Shown here: positions 22,698-34,989 of the stretch, in pieces | Layout: each line of letters opens with the position of its first letter | Numbering within the stretch: the first letter of the stretch is position 1 | NCBI GenBank assembly: GCA_030015575.1 | Contig: CM057344.1 | Location: forward strand, 592,852,410-592,916,409 | Source: Agapanthus africanus | Taxonomy: Eukaryota > Streptophyta > Magnoliopsida > Asparagales > Amaryllidaceae | Length of the DNA: 64,000 nucleotides | Direction: 5' to 3' | Translations under genes and position numbers: made by a program | The notes under the pieces: generated by a model | Told to the model about the DNA's origin: nothing | The model's database searches: none | The model's input: the letters and a program-made list of their open reading frames with translations, nothing else

Positions 22698-23787
22698 CCT
22701 CTGCTAGAGTATCGAGACCGAGCATCGGTATTCTAGTTTAGACTAGTGTGCATGTTTCCTGACCCGGTTGGAAGGCGATAGCTGATCCCCTAGCTATTGG
22801 TGTTTAACACCGAAGATTGTATACATGTGCTCATTTGATGAGTTACACTGGACGGACTCACCGGGAATTCCTAGTTAGTATTATACCAATATCAGATAGT
22901 AGTTCTCTGGTGACGATAGTACAGGGTAGTCTCTTGACCCGAGATCGCCATAGTGTCTTATGTGTGTTTCCACTATACTTTAATTACTACCCTACCACGG
23001 CTCTACCGAGTCGTGCAAATAGGTTTTAGTTGGGTATAGTCTCGAAGCACATGGAGGCAGTGCGCGGTCGAAGGGATTCGTCACTCCTGGTATAGGGAGT
23101 TGATATCGCACAGTGCAGGATATGACTATAACCAGAAGTTGATGGCCATTGCAGTGGAGATAAACTGATAAGTGTTATCAGTTGTATCTCTGGTTGGTTA
23201 TGAGTTCTCTGTCGCACGAATTATCGGATTATTGAGGGTCTGACAGTTCCACCCCAGACCCGGTATGCGATACTCTTTGACGAAGAAACCAGACTGTATG
23301 GTATTCGTCGCCGGATGAGTTCGTTTGTCGACCTGCCTTTATCTTGATCGTACCTTGATAGCCGTTACATACAGCTAGTGCCACTGACGAGCTCGTGGGT
23401 TAACCCGTGAGGGGGTTAATTCTGAAAGTGTTTCGAATTCAATCGGATGTGATCATACATAACCTACTGCCGGTGTATTGACATGTCTTTAGAGTCCTGC
23501 AACGAAGGTGCCTGCCTGGGAAGAATGTGATGTGGCATGCGTATGTGATACGTACGGGAGTTCAATTAAATACTTGATTTAATCGAACGTCCGGGAATAC
23601 TAACTGGTTTAAAAGCCGGAATATTAAGTCAAGTGTTGACTTGGTAACCATATTTATGGATGCGGTTTCTAATGTTTGTGTATATGATACATGCACTCTC
23701 TACTGTTTATGATACTGAGAAGATTATGATGGTGAATCGTGTATGTGATATATGATGTATGTGTATGGGATACATATATAAATGCTC

Positions 23788-23830
<43 letters not shown>

Positions 23831-24514
23831 TCCCACCACTTTAAATGTTATATATATATATAAATATATAATCTTATACTTTATATATTAATATAAATAT
23901 ATACTTATTATGATAACATAATGGGTGGGGTCCTCCCTCCCTCTTTATTGTGTGACAACACACATGAGAGAGAAAGAGGGAAATAAGTATGTGTCATATA
24001 TGTTATGGCATGGATTTTAAAAAAGTTGGATTCCTTTTTATTAGCCATATCTTTTTCTTATCCAACTTCCTTTCTAGCTCAAGCTTGGGCTCTCTTCGCT
24101 AATGGGAAGTTGAGTTCAAGTGAGGGAAATGAAAAAGTAAAGAGTACCCATATACCACTCACCTTCATGAATACTTAGAAAGTTTCTTCATGGAATTTCT
24201 CCACCCGATGATGGAGATGGACCAACGAGCATCCCACCTTCACCGCAGATCATCTACGGCGAGGTGGTTGGCGTTCTAGCGCATACGGGAGCTCACGGAG
24301 TCTAGAAAGAGTCCTTGATCTCTATTGGAACATATGAAGATGCCACAAAGGTTGTAGCAACTCCCTTTTTGCTCTTTAGTTTATTCTAGTTTCTCTATTG
24401 CATTAGTATTTGATGATCTTGTATGTTGGATTGGGGTTATGCTTGATAAAATTATTGTTTTTCAAATCCTGCCGTGGCCGTGATCGTCACGACCCTAACC
24501 CCCGTCCAGTTACA
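22698..24514 (+). mobile_element. Cop-D 3' LTR, remaining part
   Basis: Collinear on the + strand with the Cop-B LTR from about its base 270 (GAGTATCGAGAC..GCATCG.TATTC..AGACTAGTGTG) and through later landmarks (GAGATCG, CATGGAGGCAGTG, the CTGATAAGTGTTATCAGT palindrome, an AT microsatellite at 23790-23826). The end is placed at CCAGTTACA (24514) because the last 70 bp resemble the Cop-A LTR end. With 7079-7190 this gives about 1.93 kb, about 0.1 kb short of a complete LTR. Assignment to Cop-D is inference from order and orientation. Confidence 0.65.
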
Positions 24515-24772
24515 AAACCGTAGGATCCCGATCTTTTTCTCCATCAGCATGTCCAACTGCACAATCTTCAATGCGAATTAAATACATGCAAAGCTTGAAC
24601 TTGTCCAAAGGAACGGCATTTTTGAATGCGTTTGCCAGGTTCACCTTGGTGTCAATCTTTGATAGTCTGATCGCCTTCTCTTCTTCTATCGCACAAATGA
24701 ACGAATATCGAACATCTATGTGTCTCGTTCTCCCGTAAAATGTCTGGTTCTTGGCTAGACAGATGATGCTCG
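24515..24772 (-). pseudogene. Cop-C: C-terminal end of copia RNase H
   Basis: The minus-strand frame reads SSIICLAKN, GRTRHIDVRY, then VNLANAFKNAVPLDKF and ends near 24515. This is the C-terminal tail of a copia RNase H (IALAKNPVFH..RTKHID type). It continues directly from the segment at 51459 if Cop-B is removed, through EIMKIYCDSS. It is therefore the left half of the element whose right half is 51459-54105. Confidence 0.88.
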
Positions 24773-26809
24773 TGTTAGGAATATGTATGCCCTAGAGGCC
24801 ATTATTGTATATTATAGTGGATGCTTGGACACACACACACACGCACACATATAGATGACTTTCTTGCTCGACATGATAGTATGCTATCTGGTTGCTCTTT
24901 ATCTTAACAAGTGCACTTGTTTTACTTTACTATCTTATTGATACATGTTGATAAAGCCCTTAGGATGTTGGCTTGACTACCAGGACTATGATGTAGATCA
25001 TACTAGTAGGGCTTGAGTAGTCCATAAGCACATCCTTAACAGTTTCTAGTCGAGGGAGTATCGAGACAGAGCATCGATATTCCAGAGTAGACTAGTGTGT
25101 ATGTTTCTTGACCCTATATGGGGTGATGGTTGATTCTACAGCCATTGGTGTTTGACATCAAAGATTGTACACAGATGCTCAATGGAGAATGAGTACACCG
25201 AACAGGACTCACTGAGAACTTCTAGATGGTACCATACATATCGTCAGATAGCAGTTCTCTGGTGACGTTTGTACATGTTAGTCTGTAGACCCGAGATCGT
25301 CATAGCGTCTTGTGTGGTTCCCAATGTGCTTTGATTTCCACCCTACCATGGCTCTACTGAGTCGTGCAAACAGGTGGTTTTTAGGTACAGTTCCAAGTCA
25401 CATGGAGGCAGTGAGCGATAGGAAGAGCTTCAACTCTCCCGGTATTAGGAGTTGATATTGTACTATGCTTGATTGGCTATACCAGCAAGTCCCTCGCCAG
25501 GGCTGATGATATTTACTGATAAGTGTTATTAGTAGTTTCTCAATTGGTTATAGGCCACACATCAGCATGACTTTTCAAGTTATTGGGGTTTGACGATTCC
25601 ACCCCCTACACTCGATATGCAACATATTAGACGAAGAGACTGGACTGTACGATAAGTGTTACTTATAAGCTCTACGGGAGTTTAGACAAGTTTACTTGTT
25701 GATCTTCTATTTGTTCTATACCTGGGTAGCCGTTACGTCCAGCTAGTACCACTGACGGCTTATAGGTGTTTGATGTGATCATTATCTACCGCTAGCGTAT
25801 TGGCAAGTCTTTAGAGTCCCAGATAGAGGTTTCCTAGCTCAAGCGAAACGAACTAGGGCATGCATAGAGATATGTGCGGGAGCTAGATTGAATACGTGTA
25901 TATGATACCGTATTCTAATCTAGTGTTTTTAATACCGGCCGAGTTATATATAATATAACCGGATTATTAAATCGAGTGTTGATTTAATAATTTGATATAT
26001 ATATATATATATATATATATAAATTAATATAATGCTCACTTTAAATTGTTTTCTACTCTTTATATGTTATTTATATTTGATATAAAAATATGTATCATGG
26101 TTGATGATACATAGAACATGGATGTATAAGAATCACATTAGAGAAAAGATAAGAAGAGAATGATTTACTTAAATGAATAAAACAAAAGAACAAATGGGTC
26201 ATGGTTTTGTAGCATCTTGGAGAAGATTTGAGAAGCCATGACTCACTTTCTTTCTTTATTTTATTCATACAAGTTTCTCAATTCTCATTCTTATCTTCTT
26301 ATCCTCAAGGTTCATTCTATCATCCATCTTCATCTTGATCATCATCTTCTTCATCTTCTTTCTTCACTTGTTACGCTATTCATGCAAGAAGAAAAATAAG
26401 AGAAGAATTTTTAGTGAGCAAAATCCCTACTTCATCAATCTACACTACTCTAGTAAATTAGTATAGATTGTTCTCTTTTCTAATTCTTAGATTAGTGAAG
26501 TGTGAGCTTGAGTGTGAGAAATTTCGAGGTGGATCATTTTCGACGATGAAAATTTTGAAGAAGCTCGTTTTATCCTTTAAGTGGAGTCAAAGAAGAGTTC
26601 TAGAACTACTGCTCAGAGCTTTTGAAGTGAAGGACTAGACTACAGAGGTTGTAGCCCCTCTTCACTTAGTTTAGTTTTTTTTTTTGTTATGTTTTTGAAA
26701 CCCTAATCTCTAGTTCGATTCTTATTTAGTATACTTAGCTCTCTAAAATTTTAAAATTGCATACTTGATGTTCATAGAAAACTAGTAGAGGTGCTAAAAT
26801 ATACTTTCA
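24773..26809 (+). mobile_element. Cop-B 5' LTR
   Basis: TGTTAGGAATATG...ATATACTTTCA, directly followed by the PBS. It contains an AT microsatellite at about 25995-26022. Pairs with 49422-51458. Confidence 0.95.
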
Positions 26810-26822
26810 TGGTATCAGAGCC
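26810..26822 (+). other. Primer-binding site of Cop-B
   Basis: TGGTATCAGAGCC immediately after the LTR end CTTTCA; initiator tRNA-Met type. Confidence 0.95.
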
Positions 26823-28455
26823 AAACTAGAGCATTAGGAGATATTTAGACGAACTTAAAGTGTCTGATCAATATTTTAAACTCCGTACAATTCTAGTTTC
26901 TGCCATTTTTCAAAACTGTGACCTTTTCAAGATTAAAAATTCTCAGAAAATTCAGCGGGCTTTTCTATGGAGGCACAAGAAATACGAGCACCTAATTCCA
27001 CCAAGTGGCCACGGAACCGCCGCCTAGACCATGTCTTGGCCTCGGATCCGCCGCGCACTCGTGGAGTTAGAACTCCAACTTTCTTGTGTTGCTTCATTTT
27101 CACTTTTTGGCTTTTTTGGATATTTTTGATGAGTCTCAAGTGGTTGGGATCTCTATGAATTGTTGTTGATTGAAATATCGATCGAAATGTTAACATTGTC
27201 TAAATTGTTTTGGTTATGTGATAATGGTTAGAATCCACATTAATTAGTTTTGCGAAAACTAGTTATCGATTTGTAAATCTCACATTTTGGCTTTTATTAG
27301 ATGGATTACCACGGAGTTTGGATTTGGATCGAAACTCCGTCGTAATCTCGTATCGTACGTGAATACTCGCCAGGAGACACTAGTAGAGAGCCATGCCCCT
27401 TTGCCCCGACCAAGTGACTATAGGAGAACCCCATAGCCAAGAGCGTCCACTCGGGTGCTCGCCGCTACGGTGTTCCGCCCAAGTCCACTTCGTGATGGCC
27501 TCGGAGGTACGGCCATCCACTAAAGTTCTCAACGAACCTTCGATCTTTTAATCGGGAATCCTGTTGAATTGCCTGGCTATAACTTTGAAATTTTTTTTTC
27601 AATTCGAGACTTAAATGTAAGGTTTATAGCATCAGGCATGAAATTCGGAATATGTAATAATTCGGGTTTATGATGTCTACAGATGCGGATTCGAATTATC
27701 GTAGTTTTCATTTCTTTTCTGCGACCATAAGTGTAATATATGACAGTATCCCTGATCTCGTTGCTATACGACAACGATATTAGGGGTACAGATATTTATT
27801 TACGTTGATGACATGTGATATTATTGTGTTGTTATATCAATATGTTATATTGGATCGTCGTGATTGAATAGCCGAGGGTTTTATGTGAAATGAGAGTTTT
27901 TCATTTTCATTCATGTAGATTATTGTATCTAATATTCTTTTATTAGGACACTTTCAGTTCGAGGTTGATGTCTCCATTCGATATATATAATTTACTTCAC
28001 CGCATTAGGATAGACCCAAGGCGGAGAGCATAAGTAACCGGGTTCTAGAGTCCAGTGGAAGGCCATTTCGAGGAGTCGAGACCGGTCACCTAACTCTAGA
28101 ATTAGAAGGGTTGCATGCCGCTCTCGTAAGGGTCTAGGGGTGTGGGCTTGGCTATTCATCACGACCGTGGAATCCGTGTTTTTCATTAATGACTTAATCT
28201 AAAATGCGAACCTCATACTATATTCTATATTTCATATACCTGCTTCTGCTGTGCTGTGATGTGATCATATAACTGCGTGATACGAATGCTGCTTATATAT
28301 ATGATATATTAGTAGACACTATATATGTTTTACATCCGCGCTCGTCCTGACTCCGCCCTGCCGTAAGTTATGTAACCTTACGGTGAAGACCCGGGTCCCT
28401 GTGGCGAATGCGGATGGTCTATATGTGTATTTTATTTTCGTTTTTTCTGTGATAT
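26823..28455 (+). other. Cop-B 5' leader, first part
   Basis: No sustained sense ORF; the short ORFs near 26933-27196 lie on both strands with no recognisable domain. It ends with GATAT (28451-28455), the left TSD of the GL element, and continues at 45129. No further structure was recognised. Confidence 0.6.
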
Positions 28456-29029
28456 TGTCACGACCCGAAAGAGCAAGTGACTGGCCCTTGAATCATATGA
28501 AGTCTATAGGACTCCATCTAATCCAAGTAAGCCAAAAGCCCAGAAATCTAAAACCATTTTAAATAATAAATGAAGGAAAAGTAGTTTTTAGAAGTGAAGA
28601 AAGCATGTTTTAAAAGCAAGGTTTTTAAATAAGTAAGCCGAATGTGCATTTTTAAAATGTATAGCCTTTTCTGAAAATTTCAGCAGAGTTTCCTTTGTAA
28701 ATACTGGCCCCGAACGAGGTACAACAAGAATAATATATATGCAATGATAAAAGTCATCCCCAAGCGGGAGCTAGCTCTTCGTCAATCGACGGTCACAACC
28801 ACTCAAGCAATATAATATACAACGCCCAAGGGTGAGGATCAAAACTCAAAAGGAAACTCAAAATCAACAAGAAAACCTATAATACTACAACGCGCGACTC
28901 TAAGGTCGAAATAATATATCACTAGTGTCTAAGTCTGAAACAATATACAAGTTTTTGGTTGATGGAATTTCTAGATACAATGAATAATACATATACAATT
29001 GTGGTTCTGATGTAAAAGAACCCACCTAC

Positions 29030-29096
29030 CAAAGCAAATCACCAGCAAAGGAAGCAGTGTGCCGGAAATGCCGCCATGGAACCTGTACGGCAAAAC
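29030..29096 (-). other. Exon-like module 3 of GL3
   Basis: On the minus strand: CAGTTCTTGCAG, then 67 bp, then GTAGGTGGG. Same boundaries as 5053-5117. Confidence 0.45.
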
Positions 29097-29543
29097 CTGC
29101 AAGAACTGTGGCACAACGGGGGTGAGTTTCCAACTCGTGAGTAGAAAACATCTACAAGCAGAAATCGAATGCATGACATAATCCTAGGTCAATACGATCA
29201 TATATAATATATTCTCAAATGAATAAGTCTGAAGCATGATAAGGTGGCAATGTAACATCTATACAGGAGTGTAGTGCCAAATGCTCGTGTCAGTGCCTCA
29301 GGTAATAACATGTCATAAATATGAGGTATGATCAATGTAATCAATGTCAACTATATCAGGAAGTCTAGTAGTATGTGGATATCATCTAACTATGTAATCA
29401 ATGTCTGAATGTATGTGGATTCCATCCACGTGTCACCCAATGACAATCACCATCATGCATGTAAATATCATAAGCATATGCATGGAAGTATGAGGATATA
29501 AATCAACACGTGTCACTCACGACATATCAAAATCATGGAACCT

Positions 29544-29599
29544 GAGTGTCAAGCATCGACACTCGAAAACATCATGAAACCTGTGCCTAGCATCGGCAC
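29544..29599 (-). other. Twin short hairpins of GL3
   Basis: 29544-29564: GAGTGTC/GACACTC. On the sense strand the stem extends to 9 bp with one G-U pair. 29583-29599: GTGCC/GGCAC with loop TAGCATC on the + strand. In GL5 (41794-41849) each has one mismatch. Confidence 0.75.
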
Positions 29600-30289
29600 G
29601 TAAATCCTCATATATCCGGCTCTGTCTGCGGTATTGGCCCTCGGCTCCGGCAGCACGGGTCGGCCCATATCCATCTCTCAACTCCGGTAGGTATCCTCCG
29701 GATATCCGCCGAGCTCAAGTACAATCACCTGTAGGTAGCGGTCCCTCTACCAGGCTCACCGTCTAGCTACACAGCAGATCCGTTCTCGCCCCGGGGTACC
29801 ATATCGGGCCCACCATGTACCCGCAATCGGCCTCATCCGCCTCCTCGAATCGGGTTTCACATGTCGATCTCAGCACCGAGAAAACACATGGTGGACGCAC
29901 TGAAATATCATATCAAGGGTAACCGGATTTTTAAAACAATTACATATTCTCTTTTGAAATATCCACGGTTCCCAAATCCAGAAATATCATGGAAACAACA
30001 TATCTCAATGCGTATAATCAAAAACATGACGTATGCGACATGTAAAAGAAATGCAAGCATATCTGTCTATCATGCAACCTGGAATAGTAATATGCACATG
30101 TTGAGGGAAACCACTCTTTTAAAATGAATCAGTTTTAAAGAGTATCTTGCGGTTCCCAAATCTCCAAATCCAACGGGAGTCATCTATGTATGTGCGAATA
30201 TGTATGCATATACAGTATATAGGTACACAAGTATGCCATGCAAGGGTCATATCCTGAATGCAATAGTACTACAGTGTAGTGATATGGCA

Positions 30290-30354
30290 ATTATCGATGA
30301 TGAAGTGTGTGAGCCGGCAAGCAGTGTACGTGGAACATACGCATCATCGATAAT
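30290..30354 (-). other. Conserved long stem-loop of GL3
   Basis: Arms ATTATCGATGATG (30290-30302) and CATCATCGATAAT (30342-30354), 13 bp perfect, enclosing GAGCCGGC. Identical arms to GL1. Confidence 0.85.
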
Positions 30355-31391
30355 GGTAACAGCATGATTGTAATATAGCAATAAACACATTTACACATGC
30401 AAAGCGACGCGAATAGCATGAATATGTGGAAATCAAATAATCAATGCAACAGTAAAGAATCTACATCCATATGTATATGTCATGCAGTATACCATTTGAA
30501 ATAAGACGAATCGGGGTTTTTGGTAAAATAAGGGCTACGACGTTTTTAAGAAAGAATGCGTCTTTGAAAATGTCCGTAGAGTCCCTTTTTCCTATCCTTG
30601 AAATACTCCCGATTCGTTAGTTTTGAAATAGGTATGACTCGGGTCTAGTCTAATGTCTACTAAGTAATCTACATCTAACTATCAAGTCAATCGGGAGGGG
30701 TATAGAAACCACCTAAATCTGAGTCGATATATATAAATATAAATATAATAGTCGGTGATCCCGCCTCAATAGTATCGCGTGCGATACAGTATATCATCTG
30801 ATGTCCTCGAGTCATGAGTGCGGATCTATCATCAATATAAAGCTCGTACGGTAAATCGTCATACGGCATCTCAATAGCTGGGTACGGGTCAATATCACAT
30901 TTATCTCATCAATTATCTGGTATCCTTATCATCATATCACATAATCTAGGGTACTGATCTAAGTCTAGTACAAATCGATACCATCTATATAAATATGAAT
31001 ACGTGTGTGAAACACACGTCCAAAGGCCCACTAAAAATCACATGTCGTATCCCAAATACGAATCATATCATATCACCGATCTCATGGCACTGTGCCCAAT
31101 ATCATCGACTCATCTCCAATGTCATCCATTATCATCATCAACACGGTATAAGTATAATGAATATGCAAGGGTGTGCGTGTAGGTGTAAACCCTATTCTAA
31201 GGTTCGCGACTAGGAACTACACTAGTTTACTTCTAACCCTAATCAATCCATAGTACACCTCACACAAAAACTACGACACGCTATAAACTATCATATATAT
31301 AATATATACATATATAGTGTACCAACTACGGACTGCGGGGGTGCTATACGCCATCCACCCGACTTCTCCCCGTAGATATAAATCTACTCAC

Positions 31392-31460
31392 CTTGCTTCT
31401 TGTGTGCCGATGCCGATGTCGCCATCTTCATCTTCATTGCCTCGATATCACGTGGGGTAC
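31392..31460 (-). other. Exon-like module 2 of GL3
   Basis: On the minus strand: TATCTTTGTAG, then 69 bp, then GTGAGTAGATTTATATC. It contains ATGAAGATGAAGATGGC. Confidence 0.5.
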
Positions 31461-32174
31461 CTACAAAGATAACACAATCACAAAAGCATATGAAAATCAC
31501 ATCGGAAAACCAAAACGGTACACGGATTGCCTATGGGTCAAAACCTATAGTCCACGCGTGCAAAAACGACTAAACAACCCTTGTTGTTGCTGTACAAACA
31601 TGCAACAACCCAATACAAATCCAACTATCAAGAATTCACATTTCAAAACATGGAAAACATAAGGCAGTAACGTTGAAAACATGTCCCAGATTTTGCTTAA
31701 AGTGAAAACAAAGTTCCAAAACAACACCAGGGTGATATATAGGGTGTATGTGACCTACTGTAGCAACCTGGACCCATTCCCTCACGAAGTGGCCGAGTCC
31801 CTACCTGGAAAATCCGGCCTCCTCGGCCCAAGGGTGCCTGTTTGGGTTCGTCTAGCTAGGGTGGCCTCCTAGTGGTGTTTCTAGGTCCCTGGTGTTGTTT
31901 GCTACACTCAAAAACTCCCCGGGTCACTCCAGATTTCCTTGCACGCTCCAATTCCTCGCAAACCGACATGAAAGTTTCCGTAATTCCATATTCTGGGTTT
32001 TAATCTCAGGTTTAGTCCAATATGATATCACTCACAGGATTTTAAGGTCACTACAAGCCTCCATTTCACTTTACAACCCAATTCAACTCCTACCCCTAAG
32101 TAGAAATTTCCAAAGTCCTCAAAACCACACCATATCGACATGAAACAAGTATAGATGCACAAGAAATCGACATA

Positions 32175-32333
32175 CTACTCTAAGGGTGCAGAAATTACCT
32201 CCTTTGGCGACTCAAGAATTTTCTTGAGTTGCTCAAAGTCCTCTAAATCCATTCCTTCTAGGTCCAATGTGTAGCTAGTGAGCTTGGGAACAAGTTTTGT
32301 GAAATCGAAATGGGGTTTCGAGGTTGTATTCAT
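32175..32333 (-). CDS. Small leader ORF of GL3 (52 aa)
   Basis: ATG at 32333, stop at 32175. An upstream in-frame ATG at 32489 would add a Ser/Pro-rich low-complexity stretch that is not shared with GL1, so the inner start is preferred. The peptide starts MNTTSKPHFDF and ends LESPKE-VISAPLE. It is intact in GL5 with four or so amino-acid changes, and a collinear version exists in GL1 (278-430). The GAG codon before V is followed by GTAATT, a possible 5' splice site. Acidic C-terminal half, no known domain. Confidence 0.4.
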   Translation of the reverse strand: MNTTSKPHFDFTKLVPKLTSYTLDLEGMDLEDFEQLKKILESPKEVISAPLE

Positions 32334-32853
32334 GGTGGATCTAAGCTTGAAGAGGGAGGAGGAAGAAGAGGGAGAAGGAGCAGCAGCAGCACAAAGTGAA
32401 GAGGGGAGAGAAAATGAGAAGGGAAATGATGAGGGATGGTTCAAAAAGAGGGTTGACTCCATACCTACCTTTTTCTCTCTCCTAATCATTCTTACCTTTT
32501 TCTTTTCCTTTATCTCTCACAATGGTAACCCTAGGCCACCCTCTACCCACAACAAGTAAGAAAATGTGACAAGTGTAGAAAAATGATATGTGCATGTTTT
32601 GCACCAAAAATGCTAAAAACTCTATTAGCGATTTTTAATCGCGATTAGCACTAAAATAGCATATAACTAACCATAAAAACTAAAAAATGGCATAATCCCA
32701 TAAAATACCCTATTTTAGAATTTTCCATAATTTTTCCAACATTTCCCCCATTTATCGGTATTTAATTATACCGAAATATTAAAATATTCTTTAAAATAAT
32801 ATTAAATTATAAAAATTCCTAAAAATAATATTTTATTTTTTTAAAATGTTACA

Positions 32854-34989
32854 ATCTTCCCCCCTTAAAGAAATTCGGTCCCCGAATTTAAATTTAAACC
32901 CCCAAATTCTAAAACATTTCAGTAAAATCCAAATTATCGGGGCTCCGAAATCATCAATACATAAAACGCATCATAGCGCAATGCATGCGCATTAGTAATG
33001 GGCAGATAACTCAAAATCGAAACTCCATCAAGCATCCCGCAATCATCGAAGTCATGGTAAAGACACGAATACCAAAGCCAAAGCAAAACCAATATGATAT
33101 ATAAATCAGAACTATACATGTAAATATCAAAAGAAAATGCATACCAAATCTTTTAAAATCGCTGTGCAATGCGCATAACACTGCACAGTGGCGGACGTCT
33201 TATTATAAGGAGATAACCATATACGTATATAACCTTTGTTTAATATGCACGTTTCGCCGTTTTGAAAGCAATTTAGAAGGGTTTCCTTATTTTAAACGTT
33301 TCGTGTCATATCAGACACGTAGGTAAATACTGAGACTATAGCTCACTTTTTGGAAATCCCCTTCAATAACTATCCATCCATGCAAAATATATTCAGGTAC
33401 TGTCCTCTGACTAGTCCTGCTCAGTACGAAAACAATAATAAAACATCACAAAAACGTACTGCTCCATAAGAAATCAATCCCAAAACGTGCATATGAATAC
33501 TACGTGCGTCTGGTGCGCACGGAATTCAAAATCCATGAATGTGCCATACATGTGCATAAAAACATCATCTAGGTGCAACGGGTATGCACGAAACATGTGC
33601 CAAGGGCAACGGGCGTGCCTGACAGCAAAATCAGGTGCATCTGACATGCACAAAGAATCCCGATTTAGTGCATCTAATGTGCACCAAAACCGTATCTCAA
33701 AACATGCACCCATCACGCGCGAAAATCCAAATCAAATGCACGGAGTGCAAGAAATCAACATCAATATCATAATCAAGATCGACGGTATACAATACGGCTC
33801 AATCCAAATCGTGTATACCGCAGTGTATAAGTTCATAACCATGTGCATCAATGTGCACAAATCAAATCAAAACACTAAAAGTGCATGAAAACTATGCTGG
33901 AGCGTAATTCAAATCACCAGCATAAAATAGGCATGAAATCATAATTAATACCTCAAGCGTAATAACTATGCGCAAAATATAAATACCCAGTAGGTGCAAC
34001 CATGGTGCATGAAAACAATATCATGAAACTCAATCATCAAGGCCAAATCATGCAAATAAATCGCCCAAAATACCGAAATCCAAGGTGACGGATACGTGAT
34101 AATCGAATCACAAAATCACAAATTATAAATACCATCGTCGGTAATCCCTCCTTCAAAATCGAGAAGGTGTCGGTGTATCCAATTCTAGCAGCGCAAGATA
34201 TCTACTTGCCTCTTGCTCACGGTCCGGCGTCCTCTGTCTCTGGGTCCTTATTTTCTCTGCAGATTACCAATCTCGCAATCCGTAGGCTCATCGGCCCTGT
34301 CAGGTGTGCTAACGGGGACGATTCCGTTCTGGAACTTCTCTGGTCATCTCTCGGTCAATCCTCACAACCACTCGTAAAGCAGCATGTCACTGGCGTCGAC
34401 CTCTGGTCCTCTGAATACATATCATATATCTGCTCCTGGTGCAAATCTTATTGCAGCAGTGTCCTGGAAGGAATCCTGCTTAAGGTCTCTTCTAATCTCG
34501 CCTAAGCCGAACTGTATGGAGGCTGGTACTCTTGCATAATCTCTTCCCGCTCTCGGGACATCTGCGTCCTTAGCACAGCATTTTCTCGGAAACTGGTCGC
34601 ATCCCAACACCTCTGTATGCGTATCGCATCTCTGATGTCAGCGGAGTGGAACGTCATCTCGCCGAAATCTCACATGAATCTCTTACTCCGCTTTTCTCTG
34701 CTGTCGACTGCTTCGGACTCGTCTCATTGTGGCTGCATGGACGGCGCTCCAATGTCTATACTCGTATCTGGAGTCTCCCAAGCAGTGCATCCCATAATAT
34801 GATATCCGAATGATGTCGAACCATCCGATCGACTTGTCAGAACCTCATAATCCCCCAAGAGATCAACATCTTGGTATAGTTTAATAGTATCGAATACATA
34901 CCACAGCATCAGTGGTCCAGCCGTAGAAGGGCAAACCTAAGCCTCACTAATGGCGCCGCGGAACTGCCGCAAACCCTAAGGTTCAAAGG
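32854..34989 (-). mobile_element. Interior of the complete GL element, 3'-proximal part
   Basis: Begins (sense 3' end) with the polypurine tract: the minus strand reads TTTAAGGGGGGAAGAT before the LTR start TGTAACA. Then come AT-rich sequence, the degenerate GTGCA..TGCAC motif set (33490-34020), and a segment resembling 22258-22400 of the GL2 interior. Only short, unsupported ORFs occur, for example 34422-34610 and 34724-34909. Cut at 34989 by GL4. Confidence 0.85.
33490..34020. repeat. Degenerate GTGCA..TGCAC motif set in the complete GL element
   Basis: Spaced copies such as GTGCGTCTGGTGCGCACGG (33504), GTGCAACGGGTATGCACG (33573), GTGCATCTGACATGCAC (33634) and GTGCATCTAATGTGCAC (33668). 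Same core as the array at 11590-12064 but more irregular spacing. Confidence 0.65.

Larger units (their letters stand above)
28456..32853 (-). mobile_element. Giant LTR copy GL3: 3' LTR of the complete GL element
   Basis: 4398 bp, near-identical to GL5. On the minus strand it begins TGTAACATTTT after the PPT and ends GGGTCGTGACA at 28456. Beside the stem-loop it lacks about 11-12 bp (GCTGGTGTCCT) that GL5 retains near 42607. Landmarks: exon-like modules 29030-29096 and 31392-31460, hairpins 29544-29599, stem-loop 30290-30354, leader ORF 32175-32333. Confidence 0.95.

Noticed and set aside
26933-27196. Opposed ORFs at 26933-27196 (-) and 26967-27158 (+) in the Cop-B leader
   Set aside because: Short, on both strands of the same sequence, no recognised domain and no counterpart in the Cop-A leader.
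29861-30127. + strand ORF repeated at 42111-42377
   Set aside because: Antisense to the giant LTR and present only in the two near-identical LTR copies of one element.
30687-30869. 60-aa ORF shared with 42949-43131 (MPYDDLPYELYIDD...)
   Set aside because: Shared because the two LTRs are near-identical. In GL1 the frame breaks after about 35 codons and in GL4 after about 9, so no coding constraint is visible.
32278-32559. + strand ORF with Glu-rich run, repeated at 44540-44800
   Set aside because: Low complexity, antisense to the conserved small leader ORF; created by the CAG/CTC-rich leader.
34422-34909. Short minus-strand ORFs in the GL interior, considered as gag remnants
   Set aside because: No gag landmark (no CCHC knuckle, no family-like run), and frames are closed by stops on both sides.
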